Below, in pieces: positions 9,504 through 19,554 of a stretch of 64,000 bases of DNA. The first letter of the stretch is position 1. The number at the start of each line of letters is the position of its first letter. The notes under the pieces were generated by a model. The model did not search any database. It was given only the letters and a program-made list of their open reading frames with translations, and was not told the DNA's origin. The stretch comes from Denitrovibrio acetiphilus DSM 12809 (GTDB lineage Bacteria > Chrysiogenota > Deferribacteres > Deferribacterales > Geovibrionaceae). The stretch lies in assembly GCF_000025725.1 (NCBI RefSeq), contig NC_013943.1, positions 744,001 through 808,000 on the forward strand, in the 5' to 3' direction. A program made the translations under genes and the position numbers.

Positions 9504-9574
9504 AGGCGACGCCCAGGATCGAACTGGGGTACACGGCTTTGCAGGCCGCTGCCTAACCACTCGGCCACGTCGCC
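9504..9574 (-). tRNA. tRNA-Cys (GCA)
   Basis: Cloverleaf on the minus strand with acceptor arms GGCGACG / CGTCGCC, anticodon loop CTGCAAA (anticodon GCA), T-loop GTTCGAT and a U discriminator base, which is an identity base of tRNA-Cys. The 71-nt length is usual for this tRNA. CCA is not encoded. Confidence 0.95.
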
Positions 9575-9586
9575 ATCAGTATAAAC

Positions 9587-9614
9587 TAAAAAGACCGACC
9601 AGAAGTCGGCCTTT
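9587..9614 (-). terminator. Hairpin between tRNA-Gly and tRNA-Cys
   Basis: Minus-strand GCCGAC, TTCT, GGTCGGTC followed by five T. It could terminate or attenuate transcription from tRNA-Gly into tRNA-Cys. Confidence 0.65.
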
Positions 9615-9623
9615 CGTAAAAAA

Positions 9624-9696
9624 AGCGGGTGACCGGACTCGAACCGGCGACCTCAACCTTGGCAAGGTCGCGCTCTACCAGCTGAGCTACACCCGC
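9624..9696 (-). tRNA. tRNA-Gly (GCC)
   Basis: Acceptor GCGGGTG / CACCCGC, D-arm with AGCTCAGCTGGTAGAGC, anticodon loop TTGCCAA (GCC), T-arm GGTTCGAGTCC and discriminator U. 73 nt, no encoded CCA. Confidence 0.95.
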
Positions 9697-9755
9697 TTGG
9701 GAGATGTTTTATATCGCATTATATGAATGGTGTCAACAAAATATTTGAAAAAATG

Positions 9756-10439
9756 TCATTCTTTTGAAAAGACCGTACCTTCCTGAAAAGCTCCTTCGGG
9801 TTTTGGCGTACTTGTGAACTTGAAGCCTGCTGCTACAAAGTCCTGACGTATGACTTTTCCTGATGAATATGTCACCACTTTTGCTTTGTCTGAGCATAGC
9901 CTGTGGAGTTGCCGGAAAACCTCTACTGTCCACATTTCCGGATTTTTTCTTTTCCCGAAAGGGTCAAAATATATCACGTCAAAACTCCACATGAGTTTAC
10001 TGAGAATTTCTCTTGCGTCGCCAATGGCTATGTCCAGCCGGACATTTTTGTGGTTTGCGTTGACTATGAGTTCCCTGAGGATATTATATCCCCTCAGAGG
10101 CCATAGATAAGGCGTGTCCATTATTGTTTCAAACAGCGAAGCTTGTCTTTCGACGGTTACGATATGGAGTTTGTACGGGGTGTCTATGTCTGCAATTTTG
10201 TCCAGCGTGACAGAAAGATTGCTTCCGCCCCCAAGGCATATGTCAAGCAGACGCACATCCTGCTTTTTCAGCAGCTCACCAATGCAAGATGCATGATAGA
10301 ATTTATGGAGACTCTCGGTATATGCACCGACACTCTTTGCCCTGTAACCTTCGTGGTATTCCATGCTGTAAAGCGACATGGAGCCGTCTGCTGTGTGCAG
10401 CGGCTTATTTTTACCTTTTAACGGGACTAAACAGTGCAT
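9756..10439 (-). CDS. MnmC-like SAM-dependent methyltransferase (Methyltransf_30)
   Basis: About 227 residues from the ATG at 10439, which overlaps the nadB stop by 29 bp; an upstream start at 10469 is also open. The N-terminal pattern TADGSMSLYSMEYHEGYRAKSVGAYTESLHKFY matches the MnmC methyltransferase domain, and LLDICLGGGSNL is motif I of a class I methyltransferase; DVIYFDPFGKRKNPEMW is motif IV. In MnmC this domain methylates the aminomethyl group of 5-aminomethyl-2-thiouridine at tRNA position 34. The FAD-dependent oxidase half of MnmC is absent. It is the last gene of an operon with nadB. Confidence 0.8.
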   Translation of the reverse strand: MHCLVPLKGKNKPLHTADGSMSLYSMEYHEGYRAKSVGAYTESLHKFYHASCIGELLKKQDVRLLDICLGGGSNLSVTLDKIADIDTPYKLHIVTVERQASLFETIMDTPYLWPLRGYNILRELIVNANHKNVRLDIAIGDAREILSKLMWSFDVIYFDPFGKRKNPEMWTVEVFRQLHRLCSDKAKVVTYSSGKVIRQDFVAAGFKFTSTPKPEGAFQEGTVFSKE

Positions 10440-11973
10440 TTTCAAAATATATGTGCCAGTTTTCGGCAATCCTTTCCGGATAATCTTCTCTGTATTGCGC
10501 GCCTCTGCTCCCTTTGCGTTCTTTTGCCGCTTTGGAGATCAGAAGTCCCACAGTGGCGAGGTTGCGCAGCTCTGCCGTTGCTCTGTTTTTAGCAACTTTG
10601 CCATCGAACTGAGCAAGAAACCCGCTGAGGTAAGCGATTGCTTCATCCAGGTCTGCCTCGTTTCTGGATACGCTGACGTTTTTCCACATGCACGTATGTA
10701 TAGCTTCCAGATCTTTTTTCGGGTCTGCTATCTCCAGTATGGTTTCAATTTTGATGTCCTGTTCTCTTACTTCCCTGTTGTTATTGTCTTTGACGGCTGC
10801 TTTTGCGCTTCTGCCTCCGTAGACAACGCCTTCGAGGAGAGAATTGCTTGCCAGCCTGTTTGCGCCGTGTACGCCAGTACATGCTGCCTCACCACAGGCG
10901 TAAAGTCCTTTCAGCGTGGAACGTCCCCAGTCGTCTGTGAGTATCCCCCCCATAAAGTAGTGAGCAGCGGGGCTGACCGGTATGGGGTCTTTGGAAATAT
11001 CCAGTCCGTATTCAAGACAGGTGGAATATATTTTTGGGAATCTGTTTTTAACAAAGTTAGAGTCTAGGTGGGACAGGTCGAGGAAAACGTGTGACGAATC
11101 TGTCTCTTTCATCTCAAAGAATATTGAGCGGCTCACGACGTCTCTCGGGGCAAGCTCACCGTCCGGATGGTATTTGGTGCAGAAGCGTTCCATGTATTTA
11201 TTTTTGAGAACACCGCCTTCACCGCGCATCGCCTCGCTGAGCAGAAACGCAGGTGCGCCCTCAACAGTCAGTCCTGTGGGGTGAAACTGGAAGAACTCCA
11301 TGTCACGCATCACAGCCTGAGCTCTGAATGCCATAGCCATTCCGTCGCCGGTGACGACCTCCGGGTTGGTTGTTCTGGTGTAAAGTCTGCCTGCGCCGCC
11401 TGTGGCGACAATGACAGCTTTTGCATAGTAGAGGCTTATTTCGCCTGTTTTTTCGTTCAGCGCGATCACCCCTGCGACACTGTCCGGAGCATCTTTGATG
11501 AAGTCCAGCGCATAGGTGTATTCCAGTTTTTCGATGTTTTCTATGCCTGCGGAGTGCTCTTTCAGAGTGCGTACGATTTCATGCCCTGTGGCGTCCCCTT
11601 TTGCATGGATAATGCGTTTGACGCTGTGTGCCGCCTCTCTGGTGAAGTCCAGCAGGCTGCCGTGCATATCGAACTTCGCACCCCAGGATATTAGCTGTTT
11701 GATATACTGCGGTCCTTCCTCCACGAGTGTGGAGACAGCTTTGAGATCGCAGAGCCCGTCGCCTGCACGCAGAGTGTCTTCTATGTGCAGTGAGATGTCG
11801 TCGTCGTCAGAGAGAGCAACTGCTACCCCCCCCTGAGCATATTCTGATGAGCTTTCGCCTAGAAAGCATTTGGTTACCACGGCAACACGTCCGTGACCGG
11901 AGAGCTCTATTGCTGCTCTGAGTCCAGCCACGCCGCTGCCTAAGACCAGATAGTCGTAAAAATTTGTGTTCAT
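10411..11973 (-). CDS. nadB: L-aspartate oxidase NadB
   Basis: About 520 residues. The FAD-binding DYLVLGSGVAGLRAA fold opens the protein; SSSEYAQGGVA and the H-x-x-D-T-LRAGDGL region are typical of L-aspartate oxidases, and the C-terminal half has the ACTGVHGANRLASNSLLEG motif. The enzyme oxidises L-aspartate to iminoaspartate in de novo NAD synthesis, using fumarate as acceptor in anaerobes. The ATG at 11973 with AAGG upstream is a better start than the TTG at 11985. It follows an outer-membrane protein gene by 13 bp. nadA and nadC are not in the window. Confidence 0.95.
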   Translation of the reverse strand: MNTNFYDYLVLGSGVAGLRAAIELSGHGRVAVVTKCFLGESSSEYAQGGVAVALSDDDDISLHIEDTLRAGDGLCDLKAVSTLVEEGPQYIKQLISWGAKFDMHGSLLDFTREAAHSVKRIIHAKGDATGHEIVRTLKEHSAGIENIEKLEYTYALDFIKDAPDSVAGVIALNEKTGEISLYYAKAVIVATGGAGRLYTRTTNPEVVTGDGMAMAFRAQAVMRDMEFFQFHPTGLTVEGAPAFLLSEAMRGEGGVLKNKYMERFCTKYHPDGELAPRDVVSRSIFFEMKETDSSHVFLDLSHLDSNFVKNRFPKIYSTCLEYGLDISKDPIPVSPAAHYFMGGILTDDWGRSTLKGLYACGEAACTGVHGANRLASNSLLEGVVYGGRSAKAAVKDNNNREVREQDIKIETILEIADPKKDLEAIHTCMWKNVSVSRNEADLDEAIAYLSGFLAQFDGKVAKNRATAELRNLATVGLLISKAAKERKGSRGAQYREDYPERIAENWHIYFENALFSPVKR

Positions 11974-11986
11974 TTCAACCTTCAAG

Positions 11987-12703
11987 CTAGAATCTGAGTC
12001 CAGCCTTTAAACCATATGAAGTTACAGTTCCCACAGCAATCTCTCCGTTGATTGATATTAGTGGGAGAGGTGAGAACTGGAGACCAACGATACCTCTGAC
12101 TGCGTTGACATTTTCATCGTCAAGGTCAGCATCGGAGTCGTCAGAAGCCATGGTATAGACAGTTTCAAGACCGCCGTACGGAGTGAACATGAGGATACCC
12201 TTGCTGACATAAATGCCTGCGGAAAGAGTCTGGAGGTCAATGTCGTCCAGACCGAAAACTTTTGTATAAGAGCCTTTAACGCTAAGTGCGGGAGTAACTG
12301 TTGTCCCTTTAAGGATAGCGTATTTTACTTCACCTGTAATAGCGGTAAAATCTATGTTTGTTCCTTTGGTAACGCTGAGCCCAAGGTCAATCCCGAAAGG
12401 AAATCCTTTCTGAACATGTACTCTGTAAAGCAGTGCCATGCTGTCGGGGTCGCCGTTATCCCATGCGTTTTTCCAGTGGGAGTCACCGTCGCTGATATTA
12501 ACTAGTGTTGTTTCAAGGGCAATATCAAATCCGAGAGTTTTCAGTGGTTCCGCCGGGCTGTTTGGAGTTGGGGTTACCATCTGTCCCATCTCTTTTGACA
12601 GGTCCTGGAACTGTGACTGTGTCATGCTGTTTTGGATTTTGAATTCGTCAGCAAAAACAACACTGGACACCATCATTGCGGCAAGTACTAGTAATTTTTT
12701 CAT
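11987..12703 (-). CDS. Outer-membrane beta-barrel protein of unknown function
   Basis: 238 residues with a clear signal peptide (MKKLLVLAAMMVSSVVFA). The mature part alternates polar and hydrophobic residues, with glycine turns, and ends in a phenylalanine (GLKAGLRF), the usual C-terminal signature of outer-membrane barrels. The length suggests 8-10 strands. Its start overlaps the stop of the upstream radical SAM gene by 4 bp, so the two are co-translated. No specific family is recognised; a porin or structural role is a guess. Confidence 0.65.
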   Translation of the reverse strand: MKKLLVLAAMMVSSVVFADEFKIQNSMTQSQFQDLSKEMGQMVTPTPNSPAEPLKTLGFDIALETTLVNISDGDSHWKNAWDNGDPDSMALLYRVHVQKGFPFGIDLGLSVTKGTNIDFTAITGEVKYAILKGTTVTPALSVKGSYTKVFGLDDIDLQTLSAGIYVSKGILMFTPYGGLETVYTMASDDSDADLDDENVNAVRGIVGLQFSPLPLISINGEIAVGTVTSYGLKAGLRF

Positions 12704-13995
12704 TTACCTCTCCTTTTCAAGTCCGGCAGCCCCAGATCTTTGTGAAAATTCTCTCTGGTGCGGTTGAAATAACCGAATTTGATTGTCTTCTTTTTTTTCT
12801 TTATTAATTTTAGCATGTTCTTTATGCCTAATATCTCTTCTTTTTTAAATTTGAGCTTATCGAAAAGAAAATCAGGGTCGATGTTCAGATTACGCAGTTG
12901 TATAAGGTCTATCTCGTAGGCATTTAAGAAGTCGAGCATTGTTTCTGTTTCGCTCTCTCTGTCGTTTACTCCGGGGATTGTAAGCAGGTTCAGCGCAGTA
13001 TAAACTTTATAGCTGTTAGCAAGCTCTATACTTTGCAGCACATTGTCCAGGCTATATCCCACCGGCTGATAATAGCTTTCATATGTGGAGTGGACGACAG
13101 AGTTTATGCTTACACGTATACTGTCGAGCCCTGCGTCGAACAGCATTTTCATCTTTTCAGGATTGCTGCAGTTGGAGTTGAAGTTGACAGTGAGATCCGG
13201 AGCTTTCTTTTTGATTATCGTAACAGCTTTTGCGATGACATCCGCTGTCATGATCGGGTCGCCTTCACACCCTTGTCCGAAGCTCACAATAGGCTCCTCC
13301 GCAACTTCGTAGTGGTTCAGAGCGACTTCGACAATTTCGTTGACTTTCGGTACAAACTTAAGTCTTTGCTGAGGAGATTCTATACGTTTGTCCTCCTGGA
13401 GAGATATGCACCCGAGGCACCTGCTGTTGCAAGTCGGGGCTGTGGGGAGGGGACACTCCCATCTGCCTATGAAAGCATTTTTAGCGGCTGTGCAGTGGTA
13501 TTCCAGAGCGCATTTTGAAAGCTGCTTATAGACACGGTTTTTGGGGAACTGTTCAAGTTTTGCATCAACAACTTCTTTGAACTTGTCTGTGTAGTCGAAA
13601 TTTTTCGGGTTCCATTTCGAGTCGTCATCAACTTTTATAGCCGGCACAACGAATTTTCCGTTAAGCCAGCCTACAGCGGTATATGCATACATGGGCAGTA
13701 TTACATCACTTAGCTTTTTAAATGAGGGGAGGAAAAGGCGTAGATATCCCGGGTCTAGAAATGCACTGACAGCGTACCCGCCCGTAAAAACTTCCATTCC
13801 TGCTGTGTCTGGATTATAAGCGTGGGGATGTGTGTCCGGCACGAAGAATAGTCGTGAGCTTGCCGGAAGTTCAATCAGTTCTATTTCATAGGGTACAAAG
13901 TTATAATTTTCGCTTCTGACAGTCATTTTCAGATGCGGATGATCGTATATGTTTCCCTGCCTGTCGGCAAAGAGTAGGTTTGGTATTTCGTACAT
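12700..13995 (-). CDS. Radical SAM protein
   Basis: About 431 residues from the ATG at 13995, preceded by AAGGA; an in-frame TTG at 14046 is less likely. The [4Fe-4S]-binding motif is CNSRCLGC (CxxxCxxC, near residue 190), followed by VSFGQGCEGDP, a glycine-rich segment that fits the SAM-contacting strand of radical SAM barrels. The roughly 185-residue N-terminal extension before the cluster is unusual and unassigned. The specific reaction is not known. It heads the operon radical SAM - outer-membrane protein - nadB - MnmC-like. Confidence 0.82.
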   Translation of the reverse strand: MYEIPNLLFADRQGNIYDHPHLKMTVRSENYNFVPYEIELIELPASSRLFFVPDTHPHAYNPDTAGMEVFTGGYAVSAFLDPGYLRLFLPSFKKLSDVILPMYAYTAVGWLNGKFVVPAIKVDDDSKWNPKNFDYTDKFKEVVDAKLEQFPKNRVYKQLSKCALEYHCTAAKNAFIGRWECPLPTAPTCNSRCLGCISLQEDKRIESPQQRLKFVPKVNEIVEVALNHYEVAEEPIVSFGQGCEGDPIMTADVIAKAVTIIKKKAPDLTVNFNSNCSNPEKMKMLFDAGLDSIRVSINSVVHSTYESYYQPVGYSLDNVLQSIELANSYKVYTALNLLTIPGVNDRESETETMLDFLNAYEIDLIQLRNLNIDPDFLFDKLKFKKEEILGIKNMLKLIKKKKKTIKFGYFNRTRENFHKDLGLPDLKRRGK

Positions 13996-14088
13996 TTTTT
14001 TCCTTGACTCGCTTTTGTTGAATATTTGAATAATAGTATAGTGCAAAACGACAAGTCAAGGTGTTAAACCAATGTAAGCGTTATTTGT

Positions 14089-15957
14089 TTATGCCGAAAC
14101 GACTCTGTTTCTACCTGTTTGTTTGGCTTTGTAGAGGGCTTCGTCTGCTCTGTTTATGAAGTGAGCTATGGTTTCACCTCTGCTATATTCTGCGACACCA
14201 ATGCTGACTGTCACTTTTTCTACCGGGGTAAAGTCTGTCTCTTCGACAGCCTTGCGCAGTTTGTCGGCTAAAAAAGCTGTATTGGTAATGTCTGTTTCAA
14301 GGGCAACAACGAGAAATTCTTCCCCGCCCCATCTTCCGCAAAAATCGGATTCTCTGGTGTTTTCTTTTATAATAGCAGCAAGTTTCACGAGGACATCGTC
14401 ACCTACCTGGTGACCATAAGTGTCGTTAACTCTTTTGAAATGATCAGCATCAAGGATAGCTGCGCAAAACCTTGTATTGTGTCTTTCATTTCTGATTCGC
14501 TCAGCCTTAAGAACGGCATCAAGTTTATGTCTGTTATAAAGTCCTGTCAGTCTATCTGTAATGGAGAGTTCTTCTATCTTCTTTTTCTCTGTGATGTTGT
14601 GTATAACGGCTGTATATCCCGTTACATTTCCCTTGTCGTCTATTGCAGGGGTGGCAGTCTGTTTTGTCCAGAAGAGCTCACCGTCTTTATTGATGTTCTT
14701 GAATTCCCCCTGCCATATTTCTTTTTTTAATATGGTTTTCCAAAGGTCGTCCAGCTGTTTTTGTGTTGTGTCAGGGTGTCGTATGAGGCTGTGTGTGTTG
14801 CCTATCAATTCTGTGTGATTGTATCCTGTCATCTCGGCATATTTTGCGCTGACAGCAGTAAAGTTACCTTTCAGGTCTATTTCTGTTGTGGCTATGTTAC
14901 TGTCTATTATGAAGTTGAACCTACGTATCTTGTCGAAAGCTTTCAGCAGGCTTGACTGAAGCTTTGATGGAGCATATGACGCTACCCATGACAGCGGGAA
15001 GCTTATCAGTAAGATAACAAGTGCAACAATTTGGGCAGATATCAGATTGTTCTTTTTTATCTGGTGCAGCATGCTTGCTTTAGGTTTCATAATGAGTTTG
15101 ACACCTTCGCCGTTATCGAATATCTGGTTTAGGCTATACACAAAAAGATTACTTTTTTGTAGTGAGGACTGATTCATGTCGTTATTAAATGCACCGGGGA
15201 ATATATTGTTAATTTTAATATCGGATTTGAGATATTTGCTCCACGCAAGACTTGCGTCAGAGGCAGAGATTATTTCTCCTTCGTTATCAATTAAGTATGT
15301 GCTGAAGTTAGCATATTCAGTCAAGAGGTCAATAACTCTCTGCATGAGCAGATTAACTATAACGATACCTTTATGTTCGCCGTTGACTACAACCGGAGCA
15401 GCGATTCTGTAGGTAGGCTTATACGGCAGCTCAATCTTGCCATGTTCAATGTTAAGGTCAATTCTGGAATGCCATAACTGTGTTTTGTTAAGTTGGTTGC
15501 TCTCTTGAAAGTAGTATCTGTCATATTTGCTTTGTAAATATATCTGAGGATAAGTGAATATTTCGTTATCGATCCTGTCGACACGGATTCTCTCCAGACC
15601 GTTACTGTTTATAAACCGAAGCTGCATTATATCGGGGTTTGCGAAAACTACAGACTGGAAAAATGAATTGACTCTTGCCCGTTCGTCTACTCCCTCTGAT
15701 GTGATAAAATCATTTAAAAGCAGGTGCCTTGCCAGTATTGTGACAACTAATTCTTTATGTGTTATATAGTCTTCAAGGTAAAGCTTTTTATACGATAGTT
15801 CAGAGCTTGCTCTGAGGTTTATCTGTTCAATATTTTGTTTTGATGCGAGTTTGTAGTTGACTATGGCTGTAGTTATTGCGATCAGTATGCCAAAGAATAT
15901 AAAGAAAGAGACGGAAAGAAGATAAAAACGCTTACGTGAGTACATCATCTCTGTCAT
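14089..15957 (-). CDS. Diguanylate cyclase with periplasmic dCache sensor, PAS and GGDEF
   Basis: 622 residues. Order: TM helix (about 13-35), a periplasmic sensor of dCache type (40-310), a second TM (about 312-335), a PAS domain (345-455, with GYNHTELIGNTHSLIRHPD and the PAC stretch) and a GGDEF domain with intact active site WGGEEF (about 542). An RxxD inhibition site (RESD) stands five residues before it, so product inhibition by c-di-GMP is expected. It should make cyclic-di-GMP in response to an extracellular ligand. The ATG follows an AGGAGC Shine-Dalgarno sequence. It is a close paralogue of the next gene. Confidence 0.92.
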   Translation of the reverse strand: MTEMMYSRKRFYLLSVSFFIFFGILIAITTAIVNYKLASKQNIEQINLRASSELSYKKLYLEDYITHKELVVTILARHLLLNDFITSEGVDERARVNSFFQSVVFANPDIMQLRFINSNGLERIRVDRIDNEIFTYPQIYLQSKYDRYYFQESNQLNKTQLWHSRIDLNIEHGKIELPYKPTYRIAAPVVVNGEHKGIVIVNLLMQRVIDLLTEYANFSTYLIDNEGEIISASDASLAWSKYLKSDIKINNIFPGAFNNDMNQSSLQKSNLFVYSLNQIFDNGEGVKLIMKPKASMLHQIKKNNLISAQIVALVILLISFPLSWVASYAPSKLQSSLLKAFDKIRRFNFIIDSNIATTEIDLKGNFTAVSAKYAEMTGYNHTELIGNTHSLIRHPDTTQKQLDDLWKTILKKEIWQGEFKNINKDGELFWTKQTATPAIDDKGNVTGYTAVIHNITEKKKIEELSITDRLTGLYNRHKLDAVLKAERIRNERHNTRFCAAILDADHFKRVNDTYGHQVGDDVLVKLAAIIKENTRESDFCGRWGGEEFLVVALETDITNTAFLADKLRKAVEETDFTPVEKVTVSIGVAEYSRGETIAHFINRADEALYKAKQTGRNRVVSA

Positions 15958-16048
15958 TGATAGCTCCTGAATATAATTCTACCTTAAAACAGATTATTCT
16001 CAAGTTAAGCTAACGGTTATAGCATTTAAAATCAATGTTTTTGTTTAT

Positions 16049-17929
16049 TTATTCTGCATTTACAAGCTTGTTTCTACCTGTTTGTTTAGCAGTATACAGA
16101 GCGTCATCTGCTCTGTTTATGAAGTGAGCTATAGTTTCTCCGGTTTTATACTGTGCAGCGCCAAGGCTGATCGTGATTTTTCCGACAATAGGGAAATCTG
16201 TTTCTTCAACCATTCTTCTAAGTTTTTCCGCCAAGAATGCAGTCCCTTCAAGGTTTGATTCCACAGCGATAATCAGGAACTCTTCTCCGCCCCACCTGCC
16301 TATATAGTCTGACTCTCTTGTATTGGCTTTGAGTAATTCTGCCAGCTTTACAAGTACTTTATCCCCTGTCTGATGCCCATGAGTGTCATTGACGTTTTTG
16401 AAGTGATCTATGTCAATGAGAACCGCACAGAAATCAGTATTGTGTCTCTGGTGCCTGCTGTATTCAGATTGAAGTACGTCATCAAGTTTATGTCTGTTAT
16501 ACAGGCTTGTGAGTCTGTCGGTTACCGACAGCTCCTCTATCCGTTTTTTGTCTGTTATATCTCTTGAAATGGAATTAAATCCGATTATGGTTTGGTATTT
16601 GTCAACTTCAGGTGAGATAGTCTGGTGTACCCAGTATTCTTCTCCTGTTTTATTGACATTCTTTATCTCTCCCTGCCATGTGTCACCGTTGCTTATGGTT
16701 AGCCACATACTTTCGAAGAGCTCTGAAGGGTTGTCCGGATGGCGGAGGATTCTATGGGTTTTGCCTACTATTTCACTTTTGCTGAAACCTGTTATTTCGG
16801 TGAATTTGCTGCTCACTTCTGTTATTCTGCCGTGTATATCTGTTTTGCTGGTAGAGATATGTCTGTCTATCATTTTGTTGTACTCTTTTATCTTTTCATA
16901 GGCGTTGAGCAGACTGGACTGGAGTCTGGACGGCAGATATGATGCAAGCCATGAAAGAGGGATGGATATCAGCAACACGATGAGAGTTATGAGTATAGCA
17001 GACAGTATATTAGATTTTTTGAGCTGCCCCATGACCTCGTCTTTCGGCGCAAGAATAAGCTTAACCCCTTCGTTGTTAAGGAAGATATCCTCAAGACAAA
17101 ACATATAAAATTCATCCCGGATGGCGTCCCCTTTCTTTTTTATTACATCAATGTGTTCGGGGAAGATATCTTCTGCATTTGGTCTGTTAGGAAGGTATCT
17201 GCTCCACGACTTATCCGGTTCAGGACTGACGAGAATATCACCGTAAACATCAGCAACATATACGCTGAAATAGGCAGAGTTTGATAAGGTGCTGAGTATG
17301 TTGTTCATTAAGAGGTTTGCTATAACTATACCCTTGAATTTGTGTCCAACATATAATGGGGCTGCAACTCTGTATGTCGGTTTGTAAGGGACTTCAATTG
17401 TGCCGTGTTCAATATTTAGGTCGAGGTTAGAGTGCCAGAAAGATTTTTCAGGTAATTTTGATGCCTGCCTGAAGTAGTACCTTCCGCTTTTGTCCTGCAT
17501 ATCCTGTTGCTCAACGATTTTTATACCTCCGTCATAATCAGGGCGGTCTATTCTTATGACCTCCATGCCGGCTGCATCAATAAATCTGAGCTGCATGAGA
17601 TCTTTGTTAGAGAACATGACAGAGTAAAAGAGGCTCTGGAGCTGGTTTCTTCTGTCTGCGGTTTCTTGGTGGATAAAGTTAAGGGTGATCTGGTTATTTA
17701 AAAGAGATTCGAGTTCCTGCTCTATGTTCCACACATAGCTTGTAAGAAAGTCTATTTTTAATGCCGCTTCAGACTGTGAACGGGACTTTAGCTGTTTCTC
17801 AATATCTGTATATTTTATGTTGTAATTTATAAAGGACGTGAGCAAGGCGATGACTACACCAAATGTTAGAAAGTAGCCTGAGAAAAGGAGGTAATACTTT
17901 TTCTTAGTATAAATAAAGCTTTTCAACAT
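16049..17929 (-). CDS. Diguanylate cyclase, paralogue of the 14089 gene
   Basis: 626 residues with the same order of domains as its neighbour: TM, periplasmic dCache-like region, TM, PAS (GFSKSEIVGKTHRILRHPD) and GGDEF with WGGEEF near residue 545 and the I-site RESD. The two proteins align over their full length, with the GGDEF half the most alike and the periplasmic half more diverged, which suggests tandem duplication followed by change of ligand. Both are on the minus strand 91 bp apart. An AGAGG Shine-Dalgarno sequence precedes the ATG at 17929. Confidence 0.92.
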   Translation of the reverse strand: MLKSFIYTKKKYYLLFSGYFLTFGVVIALLTSFINYNIKYTDIEKQLKSRSQSEAALKIDFLTSYVWNIEQELESLLNNQITLNFIHQETADRRNQLQSLFYSVMFSNKDLMQLRFIDAAGMEVIRIDRPDYDGGIKIVEQQDMQDKSGRYYFRQASKLPEKSFWHSNLDLNIEHGTIEVPYKPTYRVAAPLYVGHKFKGIVIANLLMNNILSTLSNSAYFSVYVADVYGDILVSPEPDKSWSRYLPNRPNAEDIFPEHIDVIKKKGDAIRDEFYMFCLEDIFLNNEGVKLILAPKDEVMGQLKKSNILSAILITLIVLLISIPLSWLASYLPSRLQSSLLNAYEKIKEYNKMIDRHISTSKTDIHGRITEVSSKFTEITGFSKSEIVGKTHRILRHPDNPSELFESMWLTISNGDTWQGEIKNVNKTGEEYWVHQTISPEVDKYQTIIGFNSISRDITDKKRIEELSVTDRLTSLYNRHKLDDVLQSEYSRHQRHNTDFCAVLIDIDHFKNVNDTHGHQTGDKVLVKLAELLKANTRESDYIGRWGGEEFLIIAVESNLEGTAFLAEKLRRMVEETDFPIVGKITISLGAAQYKTGETIAHFINRADDALYTAKQTGRNKLVNAE

Positions 17930-18109
17930 ATAACCTCTGTTCGTACCTTTCAGATGTCTAATAATATAAAAATAGACTGATTTTGTAATAATACCAATAA
18001 AAATATTTTTAAGACTTAAATAATGTTGTTTTTTGATCCTACATCAATATATACTGAGGGCGGAAAAGGGGGGCACGGGCGCCTCTTATATTTCATACCA
18101 AAAAGTTAA

Positions 18110-19432
<1,323 letters not shown>

Positions 19433-19504
19433 AGTTATTGCCGGCATTCCGGCATAAACGAGAGTGACCGTGTTTTGGCGGTTACAGTAACATTCGATAA
19501 AAAA

Positions 19505-19530
19505 CAGAGGGGGCTTTTTGCCCCCTTATT
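19505..19530 (+). terminator. Terminator after eno
   Basis: Stem GGGGGC / GCCCCC with a TTTTT loop, followed by TTATTGT. It lies between eno and the aminopeptidase gene and may only partly stop transcription. Confidence 0.75.
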
Positions 19531-19554
19531 GTATTTGAAAGGAGATATCTTTTT

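Noticed and set aside
10378-11067. 229-codon plus-strand frame opposite nadB
   Set aside because: It is antisense to a clear nadB gene, Cys-rich by chance, with no ribosome binding site.
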